From: Planosporangium mesophilum
Lineage (GTDB): Bacteria; Actinomycetota; Actinomycetes; Mycobacteriales; Micromonosporaceae
Assembly (NCBI RefSeq): GCF_016863255.1
Contig: NZ_BOON01000022.1
Span: forward strand, 1-64,000
DNA length: 64,000 nucleotides
Direction of reading: 5' to 3'
In this document: positions 23,734 through 31,698 of the stretch, piece after piece
How positions within the stretch are numbered: position 1 is the first letter of the stretch
Layout of the letters: the number at the start of each line of letters is the position of its first letter
Notes under the pieces: generated by a model
Databases searched by the model: none
What the model saw: the letters and a program-made list of their open reading frames with translations, nothing else
Told to the model about the DNA's origin: nothing
Program-made: the position numbers and the translations under genes

Positions 23734-24783
23734 ATGCGCGCAACCATGATCTACGGTCCCCGCGACATCCGGCTGGAGGAGGTACCGGATCCCGCCGTCC
23801 GGTACCCGACCGACGCGGTGGTCCGGGTCGTGGCCTCCTGCGTGTGCGGCTCCGACCTGTGGCCCTATCGCGGCGTGCGCCCCACCGACGAGCCGCACCG
23901 GATCGGGCACGAGTTCGTGGGCGTCGTCGAGGAGGTCGGGGCCGGGGTCCGTACCGTGAAGCCCGGAGACTTCGTCATCGCGCCGTTCGCGATCAGCGAC
24001 GGTACCTGCCCGCACTGCCGCAACGGCATCACCACCTCGTGCCAGAACGGCGGTTGGTGGGGCGCCGGCGACGAACCCGGATCGTCCGGCGACGCCGGTC
24101 AGGGTGAGCGGGTACGGGTACCGCTGGCCGACGGCACGCTGGTCGCCACGCCGGAGCAGCCCGACCCGGCGCTCGTACCGAGCCTGCTGACCCTGTCCGA
24201 CGTGATGGGTACCGGTCACCACGCCGCGGTGTCGGCCGGGGTGACGAAGGGCAGCACGGTCGTGGTCGTCGGGGACGGTGCGGTCGGCCTGTGCGCCGTC
24301 CTGGCCGCCGGCCGGCTGGGCGCCGAGCGGATCATCGCCATGTCGCGGCACGCCGATCGGCAGGCGGTGGCGCGGGCGTTCGGGGCCACCGACATCGTCG
24401 CCGAGCGCGGCGAGGAGGGCGTCGCCTCGGTCAAGGACCTGCTCGGCGGGATCGGCGCGGACGCGGTCCTGGAGTGCGTCGGCACCAAGGAGTCGATGGA
24501 GCAGTCACTGAACTCGGCCCGGCCGGGCGGGTACGTCGGCTACGTCGGCGTACCGGCGGGCGGCCCGGAGTTGCCGATCGAGAAGATGTTCGGCAGCAAC
24601 GTCAATGTCGCCGGTGGGGTCGCCCCGGTCCGCACGTACCTGCCCGAACTGCTCACCGACGTGCTGAACGGCACGATCGACCCGGGCCGGGTCTTCGACC
24701 TCGAACTGCCGCTGGACCAGGTGGCGGAGGCGTACGCGGCGATGGACGAACGCCGGGCGATCAAGACGCTGCTGCGCCCCTGA
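23734..24783 (+). CDS. Zinc-dependent alcohol dehydrogenase-like protein (MDR)
   Basis: The 349-residue medium-chain dehydrogenase/reductase has the catalytic-zinc Cys in SCVCGSDLWPYRG (about 35-47) and GHEFVG (about 59-64), and the Rossmann motif VVVVGDGAVGLCAVLAAGRL (about 173-192). The structural-zinc lobe, DGTCPHCRNGITTSCQNGG, has only three of the usual four cysteines, so structural zinc binding may be altered. MSRHADRQ after strand 2 suggests NADP(H). It matches the group often annotated as glutathione-independent formaldehyde or threonine-type dehydrogenases, but substrate is unknown. It is a single gene, with a GGAG site 10 bases upstream and a strong hairpin after it. Confidence 0.88.
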   Translation: MRATMIYGPRDIRLEEVPDPAVRYPTDAVVRVVASCVCGSDLWPYRGVRPTDEPHRIGHEFVGVVEEVGAGVRTVKPGDFVIAPFAISDGTCPHCRNGITTSCQNGGWWGAGDEPGSSGDAGQGERVRVPLADGTLVATPEQPDPALVPSLLTLSDVMGTGHHAAVSAGVTKGSTVVVVGDGAVGLCAVLAAGRLGAERIIAMSRHADRQAVARAFGATDIVAERGEEGVASVKDLLGGIGADAVLECVGTKESMEQSLNSARPGGYVGYVGVPAGGPELPIEKMFGSNVNVAGGVAPVRTYLPELLTDVLNGTIDPGRVFDLELPLDQVAEAYAAMDERRAIKTLLRP

Positions 24784-24797
24784 AGTGGCTGCCCTGC

Positions 24798-24832
24798 GTG
24801 GGTCGCGGACGAGTCATGCGTCCACGACCCAC
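24798..24832. terminator. Bidirectional hairpin terminator
   Basis: Arms GTGGGTCGCGGACG (24798-24811) and CGTCCACGACCCAC (24819-24832) pair at 13 of 14 positions round a 7-base loop, filling the gap between the convergent alcohol dehydrogenase and 2Fe-2S subunit genes. Confidence 0.75.
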
Positions 24833-24838
24833 GACAGG

Positions 24839-25315
24839 TCACATCTTGCGCGCGCCTGCCTTGATGGCCTCGCGAATGCGGGTGTACGTGCCGCACCGGC
24901 AGATGTTGCGGAGCTCGTCGACGTCCGCGTCGCTGACCTCGTGCCCCGCCGCACGGGCCTGCTTGACCTTGGCGACGGCGGCCATGATCTGACCGGGCTG
25001 GCAGTAGCCGCACTGGGCGACGTCGTAGTCCAGCCAGGCCTCCTGCATCGGGTGCAGGTCCTTGCCGACGGTCGCCGGCAGGCCCTCGATGGTGGTGATC
25101 TCGTCGGTGGGCTTGATGTCGGACACCTGCACCGAGCACGGATTGAACGCCTTGCCGTTGATGTGGCTGGTGCACGCCTTGCAGACGTCCAGCGCGCACC
25201 CGTACTTCGGGCCGGTGACGCCGAGCAGGTCGCGTAGCACCCACAGCAGCCGGACGTTGTTCTCGGCTTCGACGGTGACCTGTTTGCCGTTGAGCTTGAA
25301 AGTGTGACTGGGCAT
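24839..25315 (-). CDS. 2Fe-2S subunit of a molybdenum hydroxylase (IorA-like)
   Basis: The 158-residue protein has a plant-ferredoxin-like N-terminal domain with cluster Cys in KYGCALDVCKACTSHINGKAFNPC, present across about residues 37-60, and an all-helical second domain with CGYCQPGQIMAA (about 101-112) and ICRCGTY (about 138-144). This is the small electron-transfer subunit of the xanthine oxidase family, closest in style to isoquinoline 1-oxidoreductase alpha subunits: two subunits, no FAD subunit. It is encoded 9 bases downstream of the large subunit. Electrons would pass to an external acceptor. The substrate is not known. Confidence 0.9.
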   Translation of the reverse strand: MPSHTFKLNGKQVTVEAENNVRLLWVLRDLLGVTGPKYGCALDVCKACTSHINGKAFNPCSVQVSDIKPTDEITTIEGLPATVGKDLHPMQEAWLDYDVAQCGYCQPGQIMAAVAKVKQARAAGHEVSDADVDELRNICRCGTYTRIREAIKAGARKM

Positions 25316-25324
25316 CGGGTTCCT

Positions 25325-27670
25325 TTAGAAGGTGTGGTCGAGGCCGTCGGTGGGCGACTGCGGTGTGGACGGCTCCAGCGGCAGCGGCTCGAAGCCGAGG
25401 GTGCCGTGGTTGATCGGGAAAGAGGTCGGCATGGCTCCGGTGGCCCGGGCGTACGCGCAGGCGATGGCGGCGACGGCGGGCGCCACCGCCAGTTCTCCGG
25501 CGCCACTGGGGGTGTCGCTGGTGTTCGGCATGATGATCACCCGTAGGTCCAGCGGCGAGTTCCACTGCCGGGTGTAGAAGTAGTTGTCCCAGCTGCCTTC
25601 CAGCGGAATGCCGTTCCTGACGTGCAGGCTGGAGGTCAGTACCAGTGCGATGGCGTCCTGCACACCGCCGATCATCTGCGCTTCCAGGCCGCGCGGGTTG
25701 ATGGCGAAGCCGGCATCGACGACCACCAGCGCCCTGGTCACCCGGGGGCCGGTCACGCCCTCACCGCGGATCGGCCGGTTCACCGTCTGCGGCCGGCAGT
25801 CGATCTCAGCCAGTACCGCCACCGCGCCCCGGTACTCCGAATGCAGCCCGATGCCCTGGGCGGTTCCGGCCGGCATCGGCTTGCCCCAGTTGCCGGCCTC
25901 GGCCGCCTTGTTCAGCACCGCGAGCAGCCGCTGATCCCGCAGGAACTCGCGGCGGAACCGGACCGGATCCTTGCCCATCTTCGCGGCGAGCTGGTCCACG
26001 ACGAGTTCCTGCGCGCACACCACGTTCGGCGAGTAGATGTTGCGCATGCTGCCGGTGTTGAACTTGAGCGGGACCTCGTTGAGCACCTGGGTAGTGACCC
26101 CGAAGTTGTACGGGGAGGACTGGGTCAGCTCGAAGATCGTCTCGGCGAAGCTGAGGTTGCCCCCGACCGGCAGGTGCGCGGCGGTCGCGGTGATCATCTC
26201 GCCGAGCCCGTGGCCGAAGTCCGTCTGGACGCTGGTGTGCCGCTGCTCGTAGCTGAGCACGTTGCCCAGCGCGTAGTTCACCCGGACCCGGGAGATCGAC
26301 ATCGGGTGGGTGCGGCCCTGGCGGAAGTTGTCGGTACGCGACCACGACAGCTTCACCGGCTTGCCCATCTTCTGCGAGATCTCGGCCGCCTCGGCCGCCA
26401 CGTCGTGGAACAGGTGCCGGCCGAACGAGCCGCCACCCTCGACGACGTGCACCTTCACCGCCGATACCGGCAGCCCCAGCCGCGCGGCGATCTGCTCCTG
26501 GGCGACGATCGGCACCTTCAGGCTCGCCCAGATCTCGGCCCGGTCCGGCCGGACGTCGGCGATCGCGTTGTCCGGTTCGAGGGGGCTGTTGCTGGCGAAC
26601 GCGAAGGTGAACTCGGCGTCGATCGTCTTCGACAGCAGCGGTGGCACGGTCATCGGCACCTGGGCCGCGCGGAGCTTGGCCTTGACGGTGTCGTCGGATT
26701 CGCGGTCGACCGTACCCGGGCCCCAGGTCACGTCGAGCGCCTGGATCGCGTCGATGCACTGGCCGAAGGTGTCGCCGCGGACCGCCACGCCGTGGGTGAT
26801 CGCGACGACGTCGGTGATGCCCGGCATGGCCCGGACGGCGGCGGCGTTGTTGACCGACACCACGGTGCCGTTGATCGTCGGCGGTCGGGCCACCATGGTC
26901 GGCTTGGCGTTCGGGACCTGTAGATCCATCCCGAACTTCTTGCGGCCCGTGACGATGTCGTGAGCGTCGATCCGGTTCTGCGGCTTACCGAGGATCGTGA
27001 ACGTCGACGGCGACTTCAGCGTGGCGGAGACCGCGGTCGTCTGCCGGCTGGCCGCCGCCGTCGTCAGCGATCCGTAGCTCGCGGTCCGGCCGCCGGGGCC
27101 GGTGACGACACCGTTTCGGGTGCTCAACCCGGATGCCGCCACACCCCACTGCGCGGCGGCCGTCTCGACCAGTCGCTGCCGGGCGATCGCGGCCGCCGTG
27201 CGGACCGGGACGTACATGCTGCGCATCGAGTTGGAGCCGCCGGTGAGCTGGTTCATCATCAGTTCGGGACGCGCGTCCGCCAGGGTGACGGAGACCTTCT
27301 CCAGCGGCAGGTCCATCTCCTCGGCGACCATCATCGCGATCGCCGTCGTCATACCCTGGCCGACCTCGGCACGGGGTACGGCGAAGGACGCGGTGCCGTC
27401 GGTGTTCACCTGGACCGAGATCAGCCCGGAGGTGGGTGCGGCGGCGAGGTTCTGCAGGTCGCCGAGGTCGAACAGCTCCTCCGGCTGGGGCAGCGTGGGT
27501 ACCGACGCGTAGGCCCGCTGCGGGTCGGTCGCCTCAGCCGCCCAGCTGACGGCCACCGCCAGGGTGGGCGCGGCGACGAGGTACCCGAGGAAGCGACGGC
27601 GTCCGAGCCCGCCGGGTTTGTCAGCCGACCCGTCGGCTGGGCCGTTCGGCGAACGGCGTAGTTCGGCCAT
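25325..27670 (-). CDS. Molybdopterin-binding large subunit, isoquinoline 1-oxidoreductase-like (IorB), Tat-exported
   Basis: The 781-residue protein begins with a twin-arginine signal, GRRRFLGYLVAAPTLAVAVS (about 18-37), so the enzyme is assembled in the cytoplasm and moved out together with its small subunit. The rest is the molybdopterin-binding region of the xanthine oxidase family in the fused two-repeat IorB arrangement: EVGQGMTTAIAMMVAEEMDL (about 104-123), GGSFGRHLFHDVAAEAAEIS (about 416-435) and GAGELAVAPAVAAIACAYARATG near the C-terminus with the catalytic Glu. The ATG at 27670 has AGGAAG upstream and removes a non-homologous 31-residue extension. The adjacent upstream PucR regulator is a candidate controller. 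XdhC-type cofactor-insertion genes are not in the window. Confidence 0.9.
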   Translation of the reverse strand: MAELRRSPNGPADGSADKPGGLGRRRFLGYLVAAPTLAVAVSWAAEATDPQRAYASVPTLPQPEELFDLGDLQNLAAAPTSGLISVQVNTDGTASFAVPRAEVGQGMTTAIAMMVAEEMDLPLEKVSVTLADARPELMMNQLTGGSNSMRSMYVPVRTAAAIARQRLVETAAAQWGVAASGLSTRNGVVTGPGGRTASYGSLTTAAASRQTTAVSATLKSPSTFTILGKPQNRIDAHDIVTGRKKFGMDLQVPNAKPTMVARPPTINGTVVSVNNAAAVRAMPGITDVVAITHGVAVRGDTFGQCIDAIQALDVTWGPGTVDRESDDTVKAKLRAAQVPMTVPPLLSKTIDAEFTFAFASNSPLEPDNAIADVRPDRAEIWASLKVPIVAQEQIAARLGLPVSAVKVHVVEGGGSFGRHLFHDVAAEAAEISQKMGKPVKLSWSRTDNFRQGRTHPMSISRVRVNYALGNVLSYEQRHTSVQTDFGHGLGEMITATAAHLPVGGNLSFAETIFELTQSSPYNFGVTTQVLNEVPLKFNTGSMRNIYSPNVVCAQELVVDQLAAKMGKDPVRFRREFLRDQRLLAVLNKAAEAGNWGKPMPAGTAQGIGLHSEYRGAVAVLAEIDCRPQTVNRPIRGEGVTGPRVTRALVVVDAGFAINPRGLEAQMIGGVQDAIALVLTSSLHVRNGIPLEGSWDNYFYTRQWNSPLDLRVIIMPNTSDTPSGAGELAVAPAVAAIACAYARATGAMPTSFPINHGTLGFEPLPLEPSTPQSPTDGLDHTF

Positions 27671-27778
27671 GGAGGCTTCCTCTCCGAAACCCGTGGTTAA
27701 CCATTGCTGGGAAGGCAGTGTGCCATCGATCACATCCGGCAGGCATGGCCAGCGTGCATACATTCATCCCAACCGCGT

Positions 27779-27793
27779 TGTGCACGTTGCACA
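27779..27793. promoter_or_regulatory. Inverted repeat upstream of iorB-like gene
   Basis: TGTGCA-CGT-TGCACA (27779-27793) is a perfect 6-bp dyad with a 3-base spacer, 109 bases upstream of the large-subunit start and 27 bases after the PucR stop. It could be the regulator's site or a Crp/Fnr-like site; the spacer is shorter than the usual Crp one. Confidence 0.4.
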
Positions 27794-27819
27794 GCGAATG
27801 GGCCGGCGCGGTCAGCGGA

Positions 27820-29070
27820 TCAGCCGTGCGGGGTCGGCGGGAACAGCCGGGCTGCGCGTAGCGCGAGCCCGAGTTCGACCTGGAAGGCGGCGGCGGTGAG
27901 GTCGCGCCCGGTGATCTGGTGAATCCGGTGCAGCCGGTTGAGCACAGTGTTGCGATGGCAGTGCGCCAACTCGGCGGTACGCCTGATGGAGCCGGCCGCG
28001 GCCACCCACATCTCCAGGGTGTCGAGCAGGAGTTGGCGTTCGGCGGCGGGCAGCGTCATCAGGGGCGCCAGCCACAGCTCGACGAGTTGCCGGGCCAGCT
28101 CCGGGGAGCTGAGCAGCAGCGCTTCCGGCAGCCGCTCCGCCAGCGACGCGACCTCGACCCGGTCCGCCGGCAGGGTCCGCCGGGCGAGCGTCGCCTGCCG
28201 GTACGCCACGTCCACATCCGACAGCCGGGACACCACGCCGGACAGGCCGGCGGGGGTGCGCACCGCGCCGCGGAGCACGCCGAGCACCACGTCCAGGGCC
28301 ACGGTCCCCAGCGCGAGCAGCCCGACGAGCGTGTGCGCACGCAGCTGCCAGACCGAGTCGACCCGGGCGCCGGCCAGCCGCCGCTCGAGCAGAGTGGCGG
28401 CCCGGTCGTCCTCGTCCTGGACCTCGACGGCCACTACCGCATACCGCCCGTCCACCGGGACGCCGAGGGTCCTCGCCGCCTCGTAGGCGAACGCCAGGTC
28501 CTTCGCCCGGCCGTGCAGCAGCCCTTCCCACAGGGCGGCCCTGCGCTGTTCGTCGGCCCGGACGAGATGCCGCTCGGCGCTGTGATAGGCCACCGCGACC
28601 CTGGACGACGTGCTGTCGACGACCTCCCACACCTTGCCCGCCACGTCCAGCAGCGCATCCATGTCGACCATGCCCTGCTCGCGCGCCTCGTCGATCAGCG
28701 CCTCCCACACCAGCCGCCCGCCGAGGCGGAACGACCGCAGCACGTCATCCAGCGGCATCCGCTGTTCGGCCCGGCGCCGGCCGGTCGCGTACGCCGCATC
28801 GAAGTAGTCGTCGATGTGGAAGTAGTCGTCGACCGCGGACCGGTCCGGCCGGTGCTCCATGCCGGCGACCAGTTGCAGGACCCGGGTGATGTTGTCGTGG
28901 CACGACTGCCACAGGTCATCCGCCGGAACCGAGTTCACCTCGAGGTAGCCGGGGTTCTGCTCGTAGATGGTGCGCACCAGCCGGTCGGTCACCGCGGGCA
29001 CCCGCAGCAGCACGCTCGCGGCCAGCGACTCGGCGGTCCGCGCCCCGTCACGACGTTCCACTTCGCTCAT
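27820..29070 (-). CDS. PucR/CdaR-family transcriptional regulator
   Basis: The 416-residue protein has a helical N-terminal sensor domain (about 15-190), a central GGDEF-like degenerate domain (about 195-310), and a C-terminal HTH_30: SIRRTAELAHCHRNTVLNRL then HRIHQITGRDL (about 361-392), the hallmark of PucR-type regulators. Family members respond to metabolites such as purines, carbohydrate acids or aromatic compounds. It lies directly upstream of the molybdenum hydroxylase genes on the same strand (149-bp gap with an inverted repeat), suggesting it controls them; xanthine-oxidase-family genes are known PucR targets. Confidence 0.87.
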   Translation of the reverse strand: MSEVERRDGARTAESLAASVLLRVPAVTDRLVRTIYEQNPGYLEVNSVPADDLWQSCHDNITRVLQLVAGMEHRPDRSAVDDYFHIDDYFDAAYATGRRRAEQRMPLDDVLRSFRLGGRLVWEALIDEAREQGMVDMDALLDVAGKVWEVVDSTSSRVAVAYHSAERHLVRADEQRRAALWEGLLHGRAKDLAFAYEAARTLGVPVDGRYAVVAVEVQDEDDRAATLLERRLAGARVDSVWQLRAHTLVGLLALGTVALDVVLGVLRGAVRTPAGLSGVVSRLSDVDVAYRQATLARRTLPADRVEVASLAERLPEALLLSSPELARQLVELWLAPLMTLPAAERQLLLDTLEMWVAAAGSIRRTAELAHCHRNTVLNRLHRIHQITGRDLTAAAFQVELGLALRAARLFPPTPHG

Positions 29071-29118
29071 GGTCGGCCCAGCATCGCACGCCGCGCCGAC
29101 GTCGGTGACGCCCGACGG

Positions 29119-29742
29119 CTACCTCGACCCCGTCACCTTCGTCGCGGTGACGAGACCGTCGCCGGCCGGGGAGCCCTCGACGGTCACCGGCGTACCGGGG
29201 GCCAGGTCACTGAGCGCGCCGCCCTTGGTGACCTGTACCGACGTCGAGCCGTTGGTCCGCACGGTGACGACGTTGCCGTCCGCGGTCTGCACGTACACCG
29301 TTGTGCCGTCGACCAGCTTGACGGTGCCGGTGGTGGCGCCCGGGCCGGCGGCCGATGAAGCGCCGGTACGGGCGCCGCCGTTGCGGGCCGCGCCGTTCTG
29401 GCCGAAGGCGCCGCCCGCGAAGTTCGACGCGCCGCCCGCGAAGTTCGGCGCGCCGCCGCGACCCGACCCGCTCGCCGGCGTGCCGAAGTGCTTCTGCACC
29501 TGCGCGCCGGCGAGGAACCCACCGGCCGCGAGGACCAGGCCGGCGAGCACGGCCGTGGTACGCGTGGCGTACCGGCGCGGTGCCCGCGCCGCCAGTTGGT
29601 CGCTCAGATCGTCGGCGAACGGGTCGCTGGCAAGGTCAACGGCGTCGACAGGGTCGACGGGGTCAACGGGCGAGTGCAGTTCGACCGTGTCGTACACGGC
29701 GTGCCGTCCGGGGCTGTCCAACGGGATCGTGTCCTCACTCAT
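29119..29742 (-). CDS. Membrane-anchored protein with DUF5666-like beta domain
   Basis: The 207-residue protein has a cytoplasmic N-terminus (about 1-58, with a VDPVDPVDAVD repeat), one transmembrane helix (about 62-83), an Ala/Gly/Asn-rich linker with the repeat NFAGGA twice (about 105-120), and an OB/DUF5666-like C-terminal domain (about 138-207): GTVKLVDGTTVYVQTADGNV and PGTPVTVEGSPAGDGLVTAT. These domains are often near efflux and two-component genes; the function is unknown. It overlaps the FtsX-type permease gene upstream by 8 bases and closes the export operon. Confidence 0.78.
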   Translation of the reverse strand: MSEDTIPLDSPGRHAVYDTVELHSPVDPVDPVDAVDLASDPFADDLSDQLAARAPRRYATRTTAVLAGLVLAAGGFLAGAQVQKHFGTPASGSGRGGAPNFAGGASNFAGGAFGQNGAARNGGARTGASSAAGPGATTGTVKLVDGTTVYVQTADGNVVTVRTNGSTSVQVTKGGALSDLAPGTPVTVEGSPAGDGLVTATKVTGSR

Positions 29743-30943
29743 AACGAAGCGCCTCGATCGGTCGAAGTCCCGCCGCCCGGCTGGCCGGGTAGCTGCCGAA
29801 GAACAGCCCGATCGCGACGGACACGCCGAGCGCGAGCGCCACCGAGGCGGGCACGATGACGGGCTTGATGCCGACGATGGTGAACTGGCTGCCCGCCACC
29901 GCGGCGGCGACGCCCAGCAGCCCGCCGATGAGGCTCAGTACCGTGGCCTCGACCAGGAACTGGGTGAGGATGGCACGTCTGGGCGCCCCGAGCGCCTTGC
30001 GGATGCCGATCTCGCGGGTGCGTTCCGTGACCGTCACCATCATGATGTTGGTGATGCCGATGCCGCCGACCAGCAGGCTGATCGCCGCGACCGCGCCGAG
30101 CAGCACGGTGAACGTCTTCGCGCTGTCCTGGCGGGCCGACAGCAGTTGGGACTGGTTGAGAATGCGGTACGGCGGGCTGGCCGGGTTGGTGACGTGTAGC
30201 TTCTGGTTGAGGATCGCGCTCACCTCGGCCTGGGCCGCGTCGACCGCGTCCGGCCCGGTGGCCTGGACCAGCAACTGGTTGAGCGGGCCGTAGCCGGTCA
30301 ATGACTGCTGTACGGCGGTGATCGGCGCGATGGCGATGTCGTTGGGGTCGTTGAAGCCCGTACCGCCCTTGTCGGCCAGGACCCCGACGACGGTGAACAG
30401 CGTGCCCGAGACGGTGAGCTGCTTGCCGACGGGGTCCTCCCGGTCGAACAGCGCCGCGGCGGCGGTCGAGCCGAGGACCACGACCCGCCGGGCCTCCTTG
30501 ACGTCGTCGGGGGTGAACGGCGTACCGCTGGCGACCGTGTTGTTGGCGGCCGACAGGTAGGCCGGGGTGGTGCCGATGAACTGCCCGAACGTGTGGTCGA
30601 CGCCCTCGTACGCGGCGTCGGGTGAGCTGGTCACGACCGGCGAGACGCTCTTGACGTCGGGGGCCGCGTTCCGGTCGGTCAGCGCGTCGACCAGGTCGGG
30701 CGTCAGCGCCGTGTTCTGGACGGCGCTCGTCGCCTGCCGTACCCCGCCGCTGCTCACGGTCAGCGTGTTGGTACCCAGCCGTTCGATGCTCTGCTGGATC
30801 GCCCGGGACGAGCCGTTTCCGACCGCCACGAGCAGGATCACCGCGGCGACACCGATGAGGATGCCGAGGACCGTCAGCCCCGAGCGCAGCTTGTTGGCCA
30901 GCACGCCCCGTACGGCGAAGCGGACCGTCTCGACCGGGTTCAT
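29735..30943 (-). CDS. MacB-like ABC transporter permease (FtsX family)
   Basis: The 402-residue permease has an N-terminal helix (about 20-42, LTVLGILIGVAAVILLVAVG), a large MacB_PCD-type extracytoplasmic domain (about 45-275), and three C-terminal helices: AISLLVGGIGITNIMMVTVT then ERTREIGIRKALGAPRRAIL (the EIGIRKALGA coupling motif, about 310-325) and two more to the end. Together with the ATPase and the membrane-fusion protein it forms a MacAB-like mechanotransmission exporter. In Gram-positive bacteria these export peptides or drugs or act as sensors. It overlaps both neighbours (ATGA with the ATPase), so the three are co-translated. Confidence 0.92.
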   Translation of the reverse strand: MNPVETVRFAVRGVLANKLRSGLTVLGILIGVAAVILLVAVGNGSSRAIQQSIERLGTNTLTVSSGGVRQATSAVQNTALTPDLVDALTDRNAAPDVKSVSPVVTSSPDAAYEGVDHTFGQFIGTTPAYLSAANNTVASGTPFTPDDVKEARRVVVLGSTAAAALFDREDPVGKQLTVSGTLFTVVGVLADKGGTGFNDPNDIAIAPITAVQQSLTGYGPLNQLLVQATGPDAVDAAQAEVSAILNQKLHVTNPASPPYRILNQSQLLSARQDSAKTFTVLLGAVAAISLLVGGIGITNIMMVTVTERTREIGIRKALGAPRRAILTQFLVEATVLSLIGGLLGVAAAVAGSQFTIVGIKPVIVPASVALALGVSVAIGLFFGSYPASRAAGLRPIEALRYE

Positions 30944-31698
30944 CCGGACACCGCCGCGCTCGCGTCGCGGGGCAGCACCTCGTCGCGGCGCAGGACCTCG
31001 TCGTGCACGATCTCCCCGTCAACCAGCCGGATCAGCCGCCTGGCGTGGGCGGCCACGTCGGCCTCGTGGGTGATCAGCACGATCGTGCGGCCGCTGCGGT
31101 TGAGCCGGTCGAGCACCGCCAGCACGTCCTCGGAGGAGCGGGTGTCGAGGTTGCCCGTCGGCTCGTCGGCCAGGACCAGCGCCGGCGCGGTGACCAGGGC
31201 CCGCGCCACCGCGACCCGCTGCTGCTGGCCGCCGGAGAGCTGGTTGGGCTCGTGACCGGCCCGGTCGGCCAGCCCCACGGCGCCCAGCGCCGCGAGGGCC
31301 CGGTGGCGGCGCTCGGCGGCCTTCATCCCCGCGTACGCCAACGGAAGCTCCACGTTGGACAGCGCGGTCATCCGGGGGATGAGGTTGAAGGCCTGGAACA
31401 CGAAGCCGATGCGCCGGTTGCGGACCAGGGCCAGTTGGCGGTCGTCGAGGCGGCTGACGTCGACGCCATCGAGCAGGTACCGCCCGCTGGTCGGGATGTC
31501 CAGGCAGCCGAGGATGTTCATCAGGGTCGACTTGCCCGATCCGGACGAGCCCATGATCGCCACGTAGTCGCCCCGCTCGACGGTGAGGCTGACCCCGCGC
31601 AACGCGCGTACCTGTGTCTCGCCCGCGCCGTAGACCTTCACGAGGTTCCGCACGTCGAGTACGGGGTGGGGGAGCGCGGGATCGGGGACAGCGGTCAT
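30940..31698 (-). CDS. ABC transporter ATP-binding protein (MacB/LolD type)
   Basis: The 252-residue ATPase shows Walker A GSSGSGKST (about 51-59), Q-loop in GFVFQAFNLIPRMTALSNVE, signature LSGGQQQRVAVARAL (about 157-171), Walker B LVLADEPTGNLD (about 177-188) and the H-loop VLITHEADVA. The NIPRMTA/ELPL pattern and overall length are those of the LolD/MacB/FtsE-like group that energises FtsX-type permeases. It overlaps the membrane-fusion gene upstream (31695-31698) and the permease downstream by 4 bases each. Confidence 0.95.
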   Translation of the reverse strand: MTAVPDPALPHPVLDVRNLVKVYGAGETQVRALRGVSLTVERGDYVAIMGSSGSGKSTLMNILGCLDIPTSGRYLLDGVDVSRLDDRQLALVRNRRIGFVFQAFNLIPRMTALSNVELPLAYAGMKAAERRHRALAALGAVGLADRAGHEPNQLSGGQQQRVAVARALVTAPALVLADEPTGNLDTRSSEDVLAVLDRLNRSGRTIVLITHEADVAAHARRLIRLVDGEIVHDEVLRRDEVLPRDASAAVSG

